Shown: positions 51,047 through 59,705, counted from the first letter of the stretch. The stretch: DNA of 64,000 bases from WHSW01 sp963759295 (GCA_963759295.1 CAVWYT010000011.1:1-64000), one strand, 5' to 3'. Program-made: numbers and translations. The notes: generated by a model not told the origin, from the letters alone.

Positions 51047-51372
51047 ACGAGCGCCGGCTCGAGCTCGGCCTCGAGGCGCCGCTTCGGGAGCGCGCCGACG
51101 ATTCGCTTCGCCTCGGCCCCGTCGCGGAACAGGATCAGCGTCGGGATCGAGAGCACCTCGTAGCGCGCCGCGGTCTGCTGGTTGTCGTCGACGTTGAGGC
51201 TGACGATCCGCAGCTCACCCTCGCGCTCGACGGCCATCTCCTCGAGGATCGGATGCACGACGCGGCACGGGCCGCACCAGGGAGCCCAGAAGTCGACCAG
51301 CACCGGGGAGCCTGAATCGAGGACGTCGGCCTGGAAATTGGCGTCCGTCACGTCGGGGAGCTTGCCTGTCAC
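51043..51372 (-). CDS. trxA: Thioredoxin
   Basis: 109 residues with the CGPC active site in VDFWAPWCGPCRVVHPILEE, the cis-proline VLSIPTLILFRDGAE, and the usual LNVDDNQQTAARYEV. GTG start with AAGGAG eight bases upstream. Cytoplasmic redox carrier. It has a good -10 (TATACT) about 33 bases upstream. Confidence 0.96.
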   Translation of the reverse strand: MTGKLPDVTDANFQADVLDSGSPVLVDFWAPWCGPCRVVHPILEEMAVEREGELRIVSLNVDDNQQTAARYEVLSIPTLILFRDGAEAKRIVGALPKRRLEAELEPALV

Positions 51373-51405
51373 TTCGGTCTCCTTAGCTCGTCTCTTACTT
51401 CAAAA

Positions 51406-51411
51406 AGTATA
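51406..51411 (-). promoter_or_regulatory. -10 element TATACT of trxA
   Basis: TATACT on the minus strand, in an AT-rich patch that stands out in this GC-rich window. No good -35 is visible. It leaves a short leader containing the trxA ribosome site. Confidence 0.45.
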
Positions 51412-51453
51412 GTACCGGCTGCGAGCTCGGCTGAGCGCACAGCATATGGGTCC

Positions 51454-52173
51454 TCACCGACGCCTCGCGAAGCGCATCGCCGGCACCCGCAAGGCGGCCT
51501 CGAGCACGATCTGTCCACTCATCTTCGACTGCCCCACACGGCGATCTCGAAACACGATCGGCACCTCGACGACGCGAAAGCCGAGCTTCAGCGCCCTGTA
51601 GGTCGTTTCGACCTGGAACGCGTAGCCGAGCGACGGGATCGTCTCCGGCTCGATCGCCTCGAGCACGGCTCGCCGATACACCTTGAAGCCGCCGGTCAGG
51701 TCGCGAATCTCGACCCCGAGCAGCCTGCGCGCGTAGGCGCTGCCGCCGCGACTGATCAGCCGCCGCGCCGGGCCCCACTCCGCCACCGCGCCGCCGTCGA
51801 CGTAGCGGGAGCCGAGCACGAGGTCGGCCCCCTCGGTCGCCGAGATCAGCCGCGGAAGGTCGGATGGGTCGTGGGAGAAGTCGGCGTCCATCTGCGCGAC
51901 CAGGCCCGCGCCGCCGGCGAGCGCCTCGCGAAACCCGGCCACGTAGGCCGGGCCGAGCCCCTGCTTGGCCGAACGGTGGAGCACGGAGATCCGCGGCTCG
52001 GACTCCGCCAGCCGGTCGGCGATCTCGCCACTGCCGTCCGGGGAGCAGTCGTCGACGACCAGCAGCGTGGCGGTTTCCGGCAGCCGATCGAGCGCGGCGC
52101 CGACGATCGCCTCGAGGTTCTCGGCCTCGTTGAAGGTCGGCAGCACCAGCCACACCGGTTGGTTTGCGGGCAC
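51454..52173 (-). CDS. Family 2 glycosyltransferase, polyprenol monophosphomannose synthase-like
   Basis: 239 residues. LVLPTFNEAENLEAIVGAAL, LLVVDDCSPDGSGEIADRL, LVAQMDADFSHDPSDLPRLI (DxD), DLVLGSRYVDGG and the VEVPIVFRDRRVGQSKMSG motif are those of DPM1-type enzymes. It transfers mannose (or another sugar) from GDP to polyprenyl phosphate for glycolipids or protein glycosylation. No membrane domain is fused. It shares a 24-base divergent promoter with polX; the -10 TAGATT (minus) is six bases before its GTG. Confidence 0.88.
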   Translation of the reverse strand: MPANQPVWLVLPTFNEAENLEAIVGAALDRLPETATLLVVDDCSPDGSGEIADRLAESEPRISVLHRSAKQGLGPAYVAGFREALAGGAGLVAQMDADFSHDPSDLPRLISATEGADLVLGSRYVDGGAVAEWGPARRLISRGGSAYARRLLGVEIRDLTGGFKVYRRAVLEAIEPETIPSLGYAFQVETTYRALKLGFRVVEVPIVFRDRRVGQSKMSGQIVLEAALRVPAMRFARRR

Positions 52174-52179
52174 GGGCGC

Positions 52180-52189
52180 AATCTAGAGT
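52180..52189. promoter_or_regulatory. Overlapping divergent -10 elements around TCTAGA (glycosyltransferase / polX)
   Basis: AATCTAGAGT reads TAGAGT on the plus strand (52184-52189, seven bases before GTG 52197) and TAGATT on the minus strand (52180-52185, six bases before GTG 52173). Both starts lack Shine-Dalgarno sites. The palindromic TCTAGA is shared, so only one direction can be occupied at a time. Confidence 0.6.
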
Positions 52190-52196
52190 GAGCGCC

Positions 52197-53928
52197 GTGC
52201 GCAACGCGGAGATCGCCGAGGCAATGTCAGAGCTCGCGACCCTGTACGAGCTCGACGGTGCGATCCGCTATCGAGTGATCGCCTATCGCGAGGCGGCCCG
52301 GGTGATCCGGCAGAGTCCGGTCTCGGTCGAGGAGCTTGCCTTGGCGGGCAAGGCGACCGAGCTGCCCGGGATCGGCGCGACGCTGCAGGAGAAGATCGTC
52401 GCCCTCTCGCGCACGGGCGAGATTCCCGCGGCGGTGAAGCTGAAGGCGAAGTTCCCGGCGTCGCTGATCGAGGTGACGCGAATCCCCGGGCTGGGGGCGA
52501 AGACGGTTCGCAAGCTCTACGACGAGCTGGGCGTCGCGAGCCTCGACGACCTGCGAGCCGCGGCGGAGTCGGAACGGATCCGGGCGATCAAGGGGCTCGG
52601 AGCGAAGCTGGAGGAGAACGTGCTCGCGGCGCTCGAGCGGCTCGGCGACGAGGGCCCGGCCGAGCGCCTGCTGCTCTCCGAGGTGCTTCCGGTTGCCGAG
52701 CGGCTCGCCGAGGCGCTGCGCGCCCACCCGGCCAGCGACGCGGTCGAGGTGGCGGGCTCGGCGCGGCGGCGCGCGGAGACCTGCAAGGACATCGACCTGA
52801 TCGCGACCGCGAGCGACCCGCGGGCGCTGGCCGTGGCGCTGACCGAGCACGAGCTGGTCGCCAGCGCCGGCAACGCCGCCGAGTCCGGCGCCCGGGCGAC
52901 GACCTACAACGGCGTCTCGGTCGACCTGCGGATCGTCGCGCCCGACGCCTACGGCAATCTGCTCCAACACTTCACCGGGTCGGCGAAGCACAACGTCGAG
53001 CTGCGCGAGCGTGCGGTGAAGATGGGCCTCTCGGTCTCCGAGCACGGGATCAGCGAGGTCGAGTCCGGCGACGTGGCCCGGTACTCGACCGAGGCGGAGG
53101 TGTACGAGCGCCTCGGGCTCGCGCTACATCGAGCCGGAGCTGCGGGAGGGCCGCGGCGAGATCGCCGCCGCGGTGGCCGGGGAGCTGCCCACGCTGGTCG
53201 ACGTGACCGACCTGCGCGGCGACCTGCACTGCCACACGACGCTCTCGGACGGGCGCAACTCGCTCACCGAGATGGCGGCCGCGGCACGCGCGCGCGGCTA
53301 CACCTACCTCGCGGTGACCGACCACTCGGCCAGCCACGGGTTCGGAAACCACGTCACCCCCGACGCGCTGCGCGACCGGATCGACGAGGTGGCCGCCTAC
53401 AACGATGCCCACGGCGGGCGCTTCCGGCTGCTCGCGGGTTCGGAGGTCAACATCCTCCTCGATGGCTCACTCGATTACGACGAGGAGATCCTGAAGGCGC
53501 TCGACTGGGTGATCGCCAGCATCCACACCTCGTTCCGGATCTCCGAGCAGCAGATGACCGAGCGGGTCGTAACCGCGATCGCGAACCCGCACGTCGACTG
53601 CATCGGCCACCTCACCGGCCGGCTGATCGGCAAGCGTGAGCCGTACGACATCGACGTCGAGGCGGTGGTCGCCGCCGCCGCCGAGCACCGGACACTGCTC
53701 GAGATCAACGGCAACCCGAACCGGCGAGACCTAAACGAGGGCCACGCGCGGCTCGCCGCCGAAGCCGGTGTCCCGATCGTCGTCAGCACCGATGCCCACG
53801 GCGTCGACACGCTCTCGAACATCGTCTACGGGATCGCCACCGCGCGCCGGGCGTGGCTGACGAAGCGCCAGGTCGCCAACGCGCGCAGCTGGCGCCAGCT
53901 GCTCAAGCTGCGCGGCCGCGCGCAGTAG
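52197..53928 (+). CDS. polX: DNA polymerase X with C-terminal PHP domain, frameshifted
   Basis: About 576 residues. First part: VIAYREAARVIRQSPVSVEE, helix-hairpin-helix ELPGIGATLQEKIVALSRTG and IPGLGAKTVRKLYDELG, then the polymerase core AGSARRRAETCKDIDLIATA. Near 53124 (GCG, C, TAC) one extra base breaks the frame; skipping it gives YIEPELREGRGEIAAAVAG and the PHP domain RGDLHCHTTLSDGRNSL (metal His), TYLAVTDHSASHGFG and DCIGHLTGRLIGK. The enzyme fills gaps in repair and its PHP domain gives 3'-5' exonuclease activity. GTG 52197 is chosen over 52188 from the -10 spacing. Confidence 0.88.
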
Positions 53929-53933
53929 TTCGC

Positions 53934-53947
53934 TATGCTAATTAGCA
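53934..53947 (+). promoter_or_regulatory. -10 element and palindromic operator of the marR gene
   Basis: TATGCT (53934-53939) is a -10 eight bases before ATG 53948, overlapping the perfect 12-base palindrome TGCTAATTAGCA (53936-53947) that ends one base before the ATG. Binding of MarR there would block polymerase: a compact autoregulatory site. Confidence 0.65.
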
Positions 53948-54421
53948 ATGGAAACTACTCATCCCACGGTCGTCGAGATCGCGTCCAGGCTTCGCCTGGC
54001 GATCGTACGCACGGCTCGCAGGCTGCGCCAGGACGCCTACGAGGCGGAGGGCGGCGGGGTCCTCAGCCCGACGCTGACAGCGGCGCTGGGAACCGTTGAC
54101 GTCCACGGCCCGCTGACTCCGAGCGAGCTCGCCGACCGCGAGCGGATCCGCCGCCCGACCGCGACCCGAACCCTCTCCCGCCTCGCGGAGCTCGAGCTCG
54201 TCAGCCGCACGCCGGATCCCCGAGACGGGCGCGGCTTTCTGGTTGCGACAACGCCTCAGGGCCGGGCGCTGCTCGGCCGGCTGCGCAAACGCAAGAACGC
54301 CTATCTGGCGAAGCGGATGCGCGACCTCGACGCCGCCGACGTCGCCACGCTCGAGCGAGCCGCGGAGATCCTCGAGCGGATGCTCCAGCAGCGCGATCGC
54401 GGAGCCGCCGGCGGGGAGTGA
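53948..54421 (+). CDS. MarR-family transcription regulator
   Basis: 157 residues. The winged helix reads LTPSELADRERIRRPTATRT (recognition helix) and LVSRTPDPRDGRGFLVATT (wing, DxRxxx motif). N- and C-terminal helices form the dimer. The AT-rich palindrome TGCTAATTAGCA lies directly in front of the ATG, so the gene is leaderless and probably autorepressed. The MFS gene starts 33 bases downstream and is the natural target: an efflux pump induced by its substrate. Confidence 0.9.
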   Translation: METTHPTVVEIASRLRLAIVRTARRLRQDAYEAEGGGVLSPTLTAALGTVDVHGPLTPSELADRERIRRPTATRTLSRLAELELVSRTPDPRDGRGFLVATTPQGRALLGRLRKRKNAYLAKRMRDLDAADVATLERAAEILERMLQQRDRGAAGGE

Positions 54422-54454
54422 TCGGGTGAGGCGACGCGCGACCCAGGTGGTCCC

Positions 54455-55709
54455 GTGAGCGCGGCCCTGCGCCGGTCCTTCAGCTCGCTGGAGATCCGCA
54501 ATTACCGGCGCTACTTCGCCGGACAGATCGTCTCGCTGAGCGGCAACTGGATGCAGATGGTCGCGGAGATGTGGCTGATCCTCGAGCTCACCGGAAGCGG
54601 CGTGGCGGTCGGCGTCACCTCGGCGCTTCAGTTCCTGCCGATCCTGCTGTTCGGCGCCTGGGGCGGCGTGCTCGCCGACCGGTGGCCGAAGCGCTCGCTG
54701 CTGATCGTCACCCAGGCGACGATGGCGTTCCCGGCGCTCGTGCTCTGGGGGTTGACCGCCTCGGGCGTGGTCGAGCCATGGATGGTCTTCGGGCTCGTCT
54801 TCGTACGGGGCTCCGTGAACGCGATCGACAACCCGACCCGGCAGAGCTTCGTGATCGAGATGGTCGGCGCCAACCGGGTGGTGAACGCGGTCGGCCTCAA
54901 CAGCGTCCTCATCCACTCGGCGCGGATCTTCGGGCCCGCGGGCGCTGGCCTGCTGATCGCGACGCTCGGCGTCTCCCCCTGCTTTCTGCTCAACGCGGCC
55001 ACCTTCGCAGCAATGATCGTCGCCCTGCGCGGAATGGATCCGGCGCGCCTGAGCACACCCGCAACTCCCTCCAGGGAGGACAGCGAGGACGGGGTCGCGG
55101 CCGCCGTGCGCTACGTCCGCGGTGAGCCCGCGCTGCTGATCCCGCTGCTGATGATGGCCGTCGTCGGCACGCTGGCGTTCAACTTCCAGGTCCTGCTGCC
55201 GCTCCTGGGGCGGTTCACCTTCGACGGAGGGGCCGCCGCCTACACCGCGCTCGCCGTCGCGATGGCGGTCGGCTCCGTCGCCGGGGCGCTGCTCACCGGC
55301 GCCCGCGGCCGGGTCAGCGAGCGCACGATCGTCGTCGCCGCGGCCGGCTTCGGCTGCTTCGCGCTGCTCGCCGCGGCCGCTCCGTCGCTGCCGCTGGCGA
55401 TGGCCGCCCTGGCGCCGCTCGGGCTCGCGTCGGTCACCTTCGCGGCGGGCATCAACTCGACCCTCCAGCTCGGCGCGAGCCCCGAGATGCGCGGTCGGGT
55501 GATGGCGCTCTACTCGGTCGTCTTCCTCGGCTCGACCCCGATCGGCGGCCCGGTGGTCGGCTGGCTGTCGGAGCAGGCCGGACCGCGAGCCGGGCTCGTG
55601 CTGGCGGCGGTGGCCGCGTTCGCGGCGGCGATCGGCGGCGCTGTCGCCTTCCGGCGGCGGCGGGAGCCGGTGGGCGCTCGGCGCGCTCACCGAACCGCCC
55701 CGACGCTAG
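54455..55709 (+). CDS. Major facilitator superfamily efflux transporter
   Basis: About 417 residues, 12 predicted spans, of the enterobactin-exporter-like (MFS_3) group: NYRRYFAGQIVSLSGNWMQM at the start, GGVLADRWPKRSLLIVTQ in loop 2-3, RGSVNAIDNPTRQSFVIEMV and SPEMRGRVMALYSVVFLGST. The recognisable transporter ends near 55680, but the frame stays open to 56149 across a well-formed minus-strand gene. One extra base around 55660-55680 would end it at TAG 55707, with the tail ALTEPPRR. I take that as the real end. MarR lies upstream and probably controls it. Confidence 0.85.
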
Positions 55710-56254
55710 CCGCTGGGGACCGCGGGCGGTGGCGGGGGGCTCGCGGAGGGAGCCCGGTCCCGGTACAGGCCGGGGGTTCGAATCAGCTTCACGGGTTCGA
55801 AGGCGGACGAGGGCTCGACGTAGAAGCGGACGCCGTCGCGTTCCTCGATCGCGGCGACCGCCCGCTCGCGCCCGCGCCAGGTGAGCGAGATCAGGACGGC
55901 GTAGCCGGCCCCGATCAGGGCAACCTGCGGCCAGATCCAGCCTGCGCCGCCGACCAGGAGCGCGAACGCGCCCACGGGCCACAGGCGCAGAAACGCGATC
56001 CGCGCCGGGCTCTCGCGCGGCAGGCTCGTGGCGGTCCGCGCGCCCGCGAGCACGCGGCCGATGGCGTCCGCGGCGCGCGCCGGGCGGCCGAGGTAGACGC
56101 CGATCGCCGCGGCGGCGATCCACCAAGCTCCGGCGACCGAGAGCGCTAGCTCGTCGACCTCCCGGTTGGCGATCGCGACGCCGACCGCCCCGAGCGCGGT
56201 GGCCACGGCCGCGACCAGCAGCACCGTCACCCTGAGCAGGTCGCAGAACAGCAT
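55706..56254 (-). CDS. Hypothetical membrane protein
   Basis: 182 residues. Hydrophobic segments at about 5-28, 38-55, 90-112 and 112-130 suggest four spans, followed by a soluble tail with VEPSSAFEPVKLIRTPGLYR and a Pro/Ser-rich end. The ATG overlaps the otsB stop (TGATG), so it is translated with otsB. Family unknown. The MFS open frame overlaps it on the other strand. Confidence 0.6.
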   Translation of the reverse strand: MLFCDLLRVTVLLVAAVATALGAVGVAIANREVDELALSVAGAWWIAAAAIGVYLGRPARAADAIGRVLAGARTATSLPRESPARIAFLRLWPVGAFALLVGGAGWIWPQVALIGAGYAVLISLTWRGRERAVAAIEERDGVRFYVEPSSAFEPVKLIRTPGLYRDRAPSASPPPPPAVPSG

Positions 56255-57063
56255 CAGAGCGATCGCAGCAGATCGAGGAACCCGTCGGTGCCGTCGACGA
56301 CCACGTCGGCCTCGGCGGTGATCTCGCGCGGACCTTCGGCCGACGCGACCCCAACGCAGATCCCGCGCTCGAGCGCGCCCTCGCGCTCGAGCTCGCGGAC
56401 GGCGGTGAAGGCATCGAGATCGGTGCGGTCGTCACCGCCGAACAGCGCCAGGGCGGCGCCCGCCCCGCCGATCAGCCGCCGTGCGGCGACGCCCTTGTCG
56501 ACGGCGACCGGTGGCCGCAGCTCGAGCACGAGTCGGCCGAAATGCGGGACCAGTCCCTGCTCGGCGGCGAGCTCGGCGAGCTCGGCGGCGCGCTGCTCGG
56601 CGCGCTCGGGATCGGGCGCGCCGCGCCAATGAACGGCCTGGATCGGGCCCTTGTCCTCGAGCCGCAGACCGACGCTTGCGAGATCGCTCCAATCGAGGCG
56701 AGAGGCGAACCCGGCCGCGACGTCGCCGTGGTGGCCGAGCCCCGGGTCGAGGCGCGGCTCGAGATCTCCCGGGACGAGCAGCTCGAGCCCATGGTTGCCG
56801 GCGTATGTGAGCTCGTCCAGACCCACGATTCGCCGTGCGGCCGCGGCGCGCCGCCCGGTGACACAGGCGACGAGCCGGTAGCGAACGGCGAGCGCGCGCA
56901 GCGCCGAGCGGGCCGGCTCGGGTACGCGCGCCGCATCCGGGTCGTCGACGATCGGCGCCAGGGTGCCGTCGACGTCGCAGAGGATCGCGGCGCGCTCGGG
57001 CCCCGCTCGCAGCGGCTCCAGCGGCGTGGCGTACTCGGAGACGCGCTCGGCGGCGGCGGACAC
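56254..57063 (-). CDS. otsB: Trehalose-phosphatase (HAD superfamily)
   Basis: 269 residues from GTG 57063. HAD motif I AILCDVDGTLAPIVDDPD (DxDGT), motif II VACVTGRRAAAARRIVG, the OtsB-type YAGNHGLELLVPGDLE, motif III KGVAARRLIGG and motif IV LALFGGDDRTDLDAFTAV. It removes phosphate from trehalose 6-phosphate. No otsA lies in the window, so the source of trehalose-6-phosphate or a related glycoside phosphate is elsewhere. GATACT six bases before the GTG suggests leaderless expression. Confidence 0.9.
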   Translation of the reverse strand: MSAAAERVSEYATPLEPLRAGPERAAILCDVDGTLAPIVDDPDAARVPEPARSALRALAVRYRLVACVTGRRAAAARRIVGLDELTYAGNHGLELLVPGDLEPRLDPGLGHHGDVAAGFASRLDWSDLASVGLRLEDKGPIQAVHWRGAPDPERAEQRAAELAELAAEQGLVPHFGRLVLELRPPVAVDKGVAARRLIGGAGAALALFGGDDRTDLDAFTAVRELEREGALERGICVGVASAEGPREITAEADVVVDGTDGFLDLLRSL

Positions 57064-57068
57064 GCCAC

Positions 57069-57075
57069 TAGTATC
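57069..57075. promoter_or_regulatory. Overlapping divergent -10 elements (otsB / TSUP)
   Basis: TAGTATC: plus-strand TAGTAT (57069-57074) is eight bases before ATG 57083; minus-strand GATACT (57070-57075) is six bases before GTG 57063. The start codons are 20 bases apart. Confidence 0.5.
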
Positions 57076-57082
57076 GCGGCGG

Positions 57083-57445
57083 ATGCCCCGTGACCGGTTG
57101 CTGAAGCTCGCCGTCATCGGGACGTCGGCCGGCGCCTTCAGTGGCCTGTTCGGGGTCGGCGGCGGCAGCGTCATCGTCCCGCTGCTGATCTTCTGGGCCG
57201 CCTACGGCGAGCGCGAGGCGACCGGAACGAGCCTACTTGCGATCGTCGTCATCGGCCTCCTCGCCACTATCGCGCAGGGCATGCACGGAAACGTCGATCT
57301 GCTCGAGGGCGCGCTCGTCGGGTTGCCTGCGGTGGTCGGGGTGCTCGCCGGCACCAGCCTTCAGCAGCGGATCTCAGAGCGGTCGATCTCGTTGCTGTTC
57401 GCGCTGCTGCTGTTCGCCGTCGCCGTCGAGCTGCTGGTGCGCTGA
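57083..57445 (+). CDS. TSUP (TauE/SafE) half-transporter, N-terminal half
   Basis: 120 residues, about four spans. Begins LLKLAVIGTSAGAFSGLFGV with the TSUP signature SGLFGVGGGSVIVPLLIFWA, then EATGTSLLAIVVIGLLATIA. TSUP proteins normally carry two such repeats in one chain of about 250 residues; this gene has only one. The next gene holds the second repeat and overlaps by one base (TGATG). Together they would form the sulfite/sulfonate or related organic-anion exporter; substrate unknown. Confidence 0.87.
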   Translation: MPRDRLLKLAVIGTSAGAFSGLFGVGGGSVIVPLLIFWAAYGEREATGTSLLAIVVIGLLATIAQGMHGNVDLLEGALVGLPAVVGVLAGTSLQQRISERSISLLFALLLFAVAVELLVR

Positions 57446-57822
57446 TGGAGTACGTGGCCGCCGCGCTGTTCGGATTCGCCGGTGGCACGGTCGGCGGCAC
57501 GCTCGGGGTCGGCGGCGGGATCCTGTTCGTCCCGGCGCTCGCGGTCTTCCTCGACGAGCCGCAGATTCGTGCCGAGGCCACCTCGCTGCTCGCGATCGTC
57601 CCGGTCGCGATCGTCGGCGCGTGGCGTCAGAACCGGTTCGGCAACGTGCGCGTGCGCGAGGGGTTGATCGTCGGGGCGCTGTCCGTGGTCGGGGTCGCGG
57701 TCGGCGTCGAGGCGGCGAACGCGCTCAGCCAGCGAACGCTCGAGGTCGCCTTCGCGCTACTGCTGCTGGTGGTCGCCGCGCAGTTCGTTCGCCGGGCGCT
57801 GAGCCCGCCCGCCGAGCCGTGA
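57445..57822 (+). CDS. TSUP (TauE/SafE) half-transporter, C-terminal half
   Basis: 125 residues with the second signature FGFAGGTVGGTLGVGGGILF and AEATSLLAIVPVAIVGAWRQ, four spans. Its ATG overlaps the preceding TGA, so the halves are made in equal amounts. Both halves keep the repeat motif, and no frameshift is needed to separate them: the split is a proper stop-start, not an error of the kind seen elsewhere in the window. Confidence 0.87.
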   Translation: MEYVAAALFGFAGGTVGGTLGVGGGILFVPALAVFLDEPQIRAEATSLLAIVPVAIVGAWRQNRFGNVRVREGLIVGALSVVGVAVGVEAANALSQRTLEVAFALLLLVVAAQFVRRALSPPAEP

Positions 57823-57827
57823 GCGCC

Positions 57828-58730
57828 CTACGCCGCGAGCCCCTGCTCGAGCGCACCCTTGACCGAGGCGTCGAGGGCGTTCAGCCGGTAGAGGGCGAGC
57901 GCCTCCGCGGACGCGAACCCTCGTCCGCCCGAGCGGGCCCGGGCCGGGCCGGTATCGGGGCCGTGGTGCGAGAGCACGCAGTTGAGCAGCGCCAGCCGAC
58001 GCTCGTCGCCGAGCGCCGACGCCGCGGAGCCGACGAGCTCCGCTGCGATCGCGAGGTGCCCGAGCATGCGGCCCTCCTCGGTGACCCCGAACTCGGCGCC
58101 GTAGGTGAACTCGCGAGCGCGACCGGCGTCGTGGACGATCGCCGCGGCCATCAGCAGATCGGAGTCGAGCTTCGGATGCAGCGCGCAGGTCTCCAGGACC
58201 AGCGTCGCGACCGCGACCGTGTGCTCGAGCAGGCCGCCGAGATACGCGTGGTGTGATCCGCGGGTGCACGGGGCGCGGCGGAAATCCTCGCCCAGCGGGC
58301 CGTTGACCACCTGCTCGCAGACCGCGCGCAGACCGGAGTCGTGGACCTCACGGATCAGGTGCTCGAGAAAGCCCTCGAGCTCCTCCACCGATCGGTAGGC
58401 CGCCGGCAGGAACTCGGTCGGATCGAAGCCCTCCGGATCGAGCCGCCTGACGTCGTCGAGCTCCGCCGTGAGCTCGCCGCGGTAACGCTCGGCGCGCCCG
58501 CGAGCGCTGACCGCGTCGCCGGCGGCGAACCGCAGCCCGATGCGGTCGGCGTCGCGGAACACGCGGGCGGCGATCGTGCCGGTGCGGTCGCGCAGGCGCA
58601 GCGACAGGTAGGTGGAGCCATTGCGCGCGGTCAGCCGCTCCTTCGAGACGACCGCGTAGCGCCCCTCGAATCGCTGCCCCGGGCGGAGCTCGGCGACCGC
58701 AGGGTGAATCTGTGCTACGGCTGCCTCCAC
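57828..58730 (-). CDS. OB-fold plus HD-domain nuclease, YhaM-like
   Basis: 300 residues. An N-terminal OB fold (RFEGRYAVVSKERLTARNGS, YLSLRLRDRTGTIAARVF) is joined to an HD phosphohydrolase domain: HHAYLGGLLEHTVAVATLVL (first His), DLLMAAAIVHDAGRAREFTY (HD) and LLNCVLSHHGPDTG. That is the layout of YhaM 3'-5' exoribonucleases, best known in Firmicutes. The start is GTG 58730. Convergent with TSUP and divergent from the PAC2 gene. Confidence 0.87.
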   Translation of the reverse strand: MEAAVAQIHPAVAELRPGQRFEGRYAVVSKERLTARNGSTYLSLRLRDRTGTIAARVFRDADRIGLRFAAGDAVSARGRAERYRGELTAELDDVRRLDPEGFDPTEFLPAAYRSVEELEGFLEHLIREVHDSGLRAVCEQVVNGPLGEDFRRAPCTRGSHHAYLGGLLEHTVAVATLVLETCALHPKLDSDLLMAAAIVHDAGRAREFTYGAEFGVTEEGRMLGHLAIAAELVGSAASALGDERRLALLNCVLSHHGPDTGPARARSGGRGFASAEALALYRLNALDASVKGALEQGLAA

Positions 58731-58787
58731 CGGCTCGATCTTGACCGGGGGCGCGGACGAACCGTGACCGCCGCCTCGGGCGCACGG

Positions 58788-58793
58788 TAGGCT
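58788..58793 (+). promoter_or_regulatory. -10 element TAGGCT of the PAC2 gene
   Basis: TAGGCT is only two bases before ATG 58796 but eight before GTG 58802. The leaderless spacing used elsewhere therefore favours GTG 58802 as the start. Confidence 0.45.
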
Positions 58794-58801
58794 CGATGAC
58801 T

Positions 58802-59692
58802 GTGGAGGTGCTGAGGTGGGAAGCCGAGCCTCCGGCGCTCAGATCGCCGGTGATGGTGGCGGCGTTCGCGGGCTGGAACGACGCCGCCGGCGCCGCCACC
58901 ACGGCGCTCGAGGCGGTCGCCGTCTCGCTCGGCGCCGAGCCGGTGGCCGAGATCGACCCCGAGGAGTTCTACGACTTCCAGGTCACCCGACCGACGATCC
59001 GGATGGCCGAGGGCCAGACCCGCGAGGTCGACTGGCCCGCGAACACGGTGTTCGCCGCCGCCGCTCCGAACGCCGAGCGTGACCTGGTGCTGGTCTCGGG
59101 GATCGAGCCGAACCTTCGCTGGCGCGCCTTCGCAAGCGCCGTGCTCGAGGCGGCCGAGCGCCTCGACGTCGAGATGGTGGTCACGCTGGGCGCCCTGCTC
59201 GCCGACGTCCCGCACACCCGTCCGGTGCCGATCACGGGCCTCGCCTCCGACCCCGAGCTGGTCGAGCGGCTTGGGCTCAGCCGCTCCAGCTATGAGGGGC
59301 CGACCGGGATCGTCGGCATCGTCCACGACGCTTGCCGCCGCCGCGACCTGACCTCGGCGAGCCTCTGGGCCGCCGTCCCCCACTACGTCGCCGCGGTCCC
59401 GAATCCGAAGGCGGCGCTGGCGCTGCTGCGGCGGCTCGAGGGATTCACGGGAATCGCGATCGAGGCCTCGGATCTCGAGGACGCGATGGAGCGCTTCGAC
59501 ACCCAGGTGGATCGCGCGGTCGCCGCCAACCCCGAGATCGAGGAGCTGGTCCGGCGCCTGGAGGTCGAGCACGAGGAGCAGCCCGTGCTCGGCGAGGGAC
59601 AGGACGTCCCCTCCGGGGACTCGATCGCGCGCGACTTTCAGCGGTTCTTGAGGCAGCGATCCGACGAGCACGAGGGGCCGCAGGCGAGCTGA
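58802..59692 (+). CDS. PAC2-family protein (proteasome-assembly chaperone homologue)
   Basis: 296 residues from GTG 58802 (ATG 58796 is the alternative). PAC2 landmarks: PVMVAAFAGWNDAAGAATTA, PEEFYDFQVTRPTIRMAEGQ, VLVSGIEPNLRWRAFASAVL, VVTLGALLADVPHTRPVPIT and LWAAVPHYVAAVPNPKAALA. Actinobacterial PAC2 proteins resemble archaeal and eukaryotic 20S proteasome chaperones, and their role is not settled. No proteasome genes are in the window. The acidic C-terminal tail is typical. Confidence 0.88.
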   Translation: MEVLRWEAEPPALRSPVMVAAFAGWNDAAGAATTALEAVAVSLGAEPVAEIDPEEFYDFQVTRPTIRMAEGQTREVDWPANTVFAAAAPNAERDLVLVSGIEPNLRWRAFASAVLEAAERLDVEMVVTLGALLADVPHTRPVPITGLASDPELVERLGLSRSSYEGPTGIVGIVHDACRRRDLTSASLWAAVPHYVAAVPNPKAALALLRRLEGFTGIAIEASDLEDAMERFDTQVDRAVAANPEIEELVRRLEVEHEEQPVLGEGQDVPSGDSIARDFQRFLRQRSDEHEGPQAS

Positions 59693-59705
59693 GCGCGTGC
59701 CTGCC

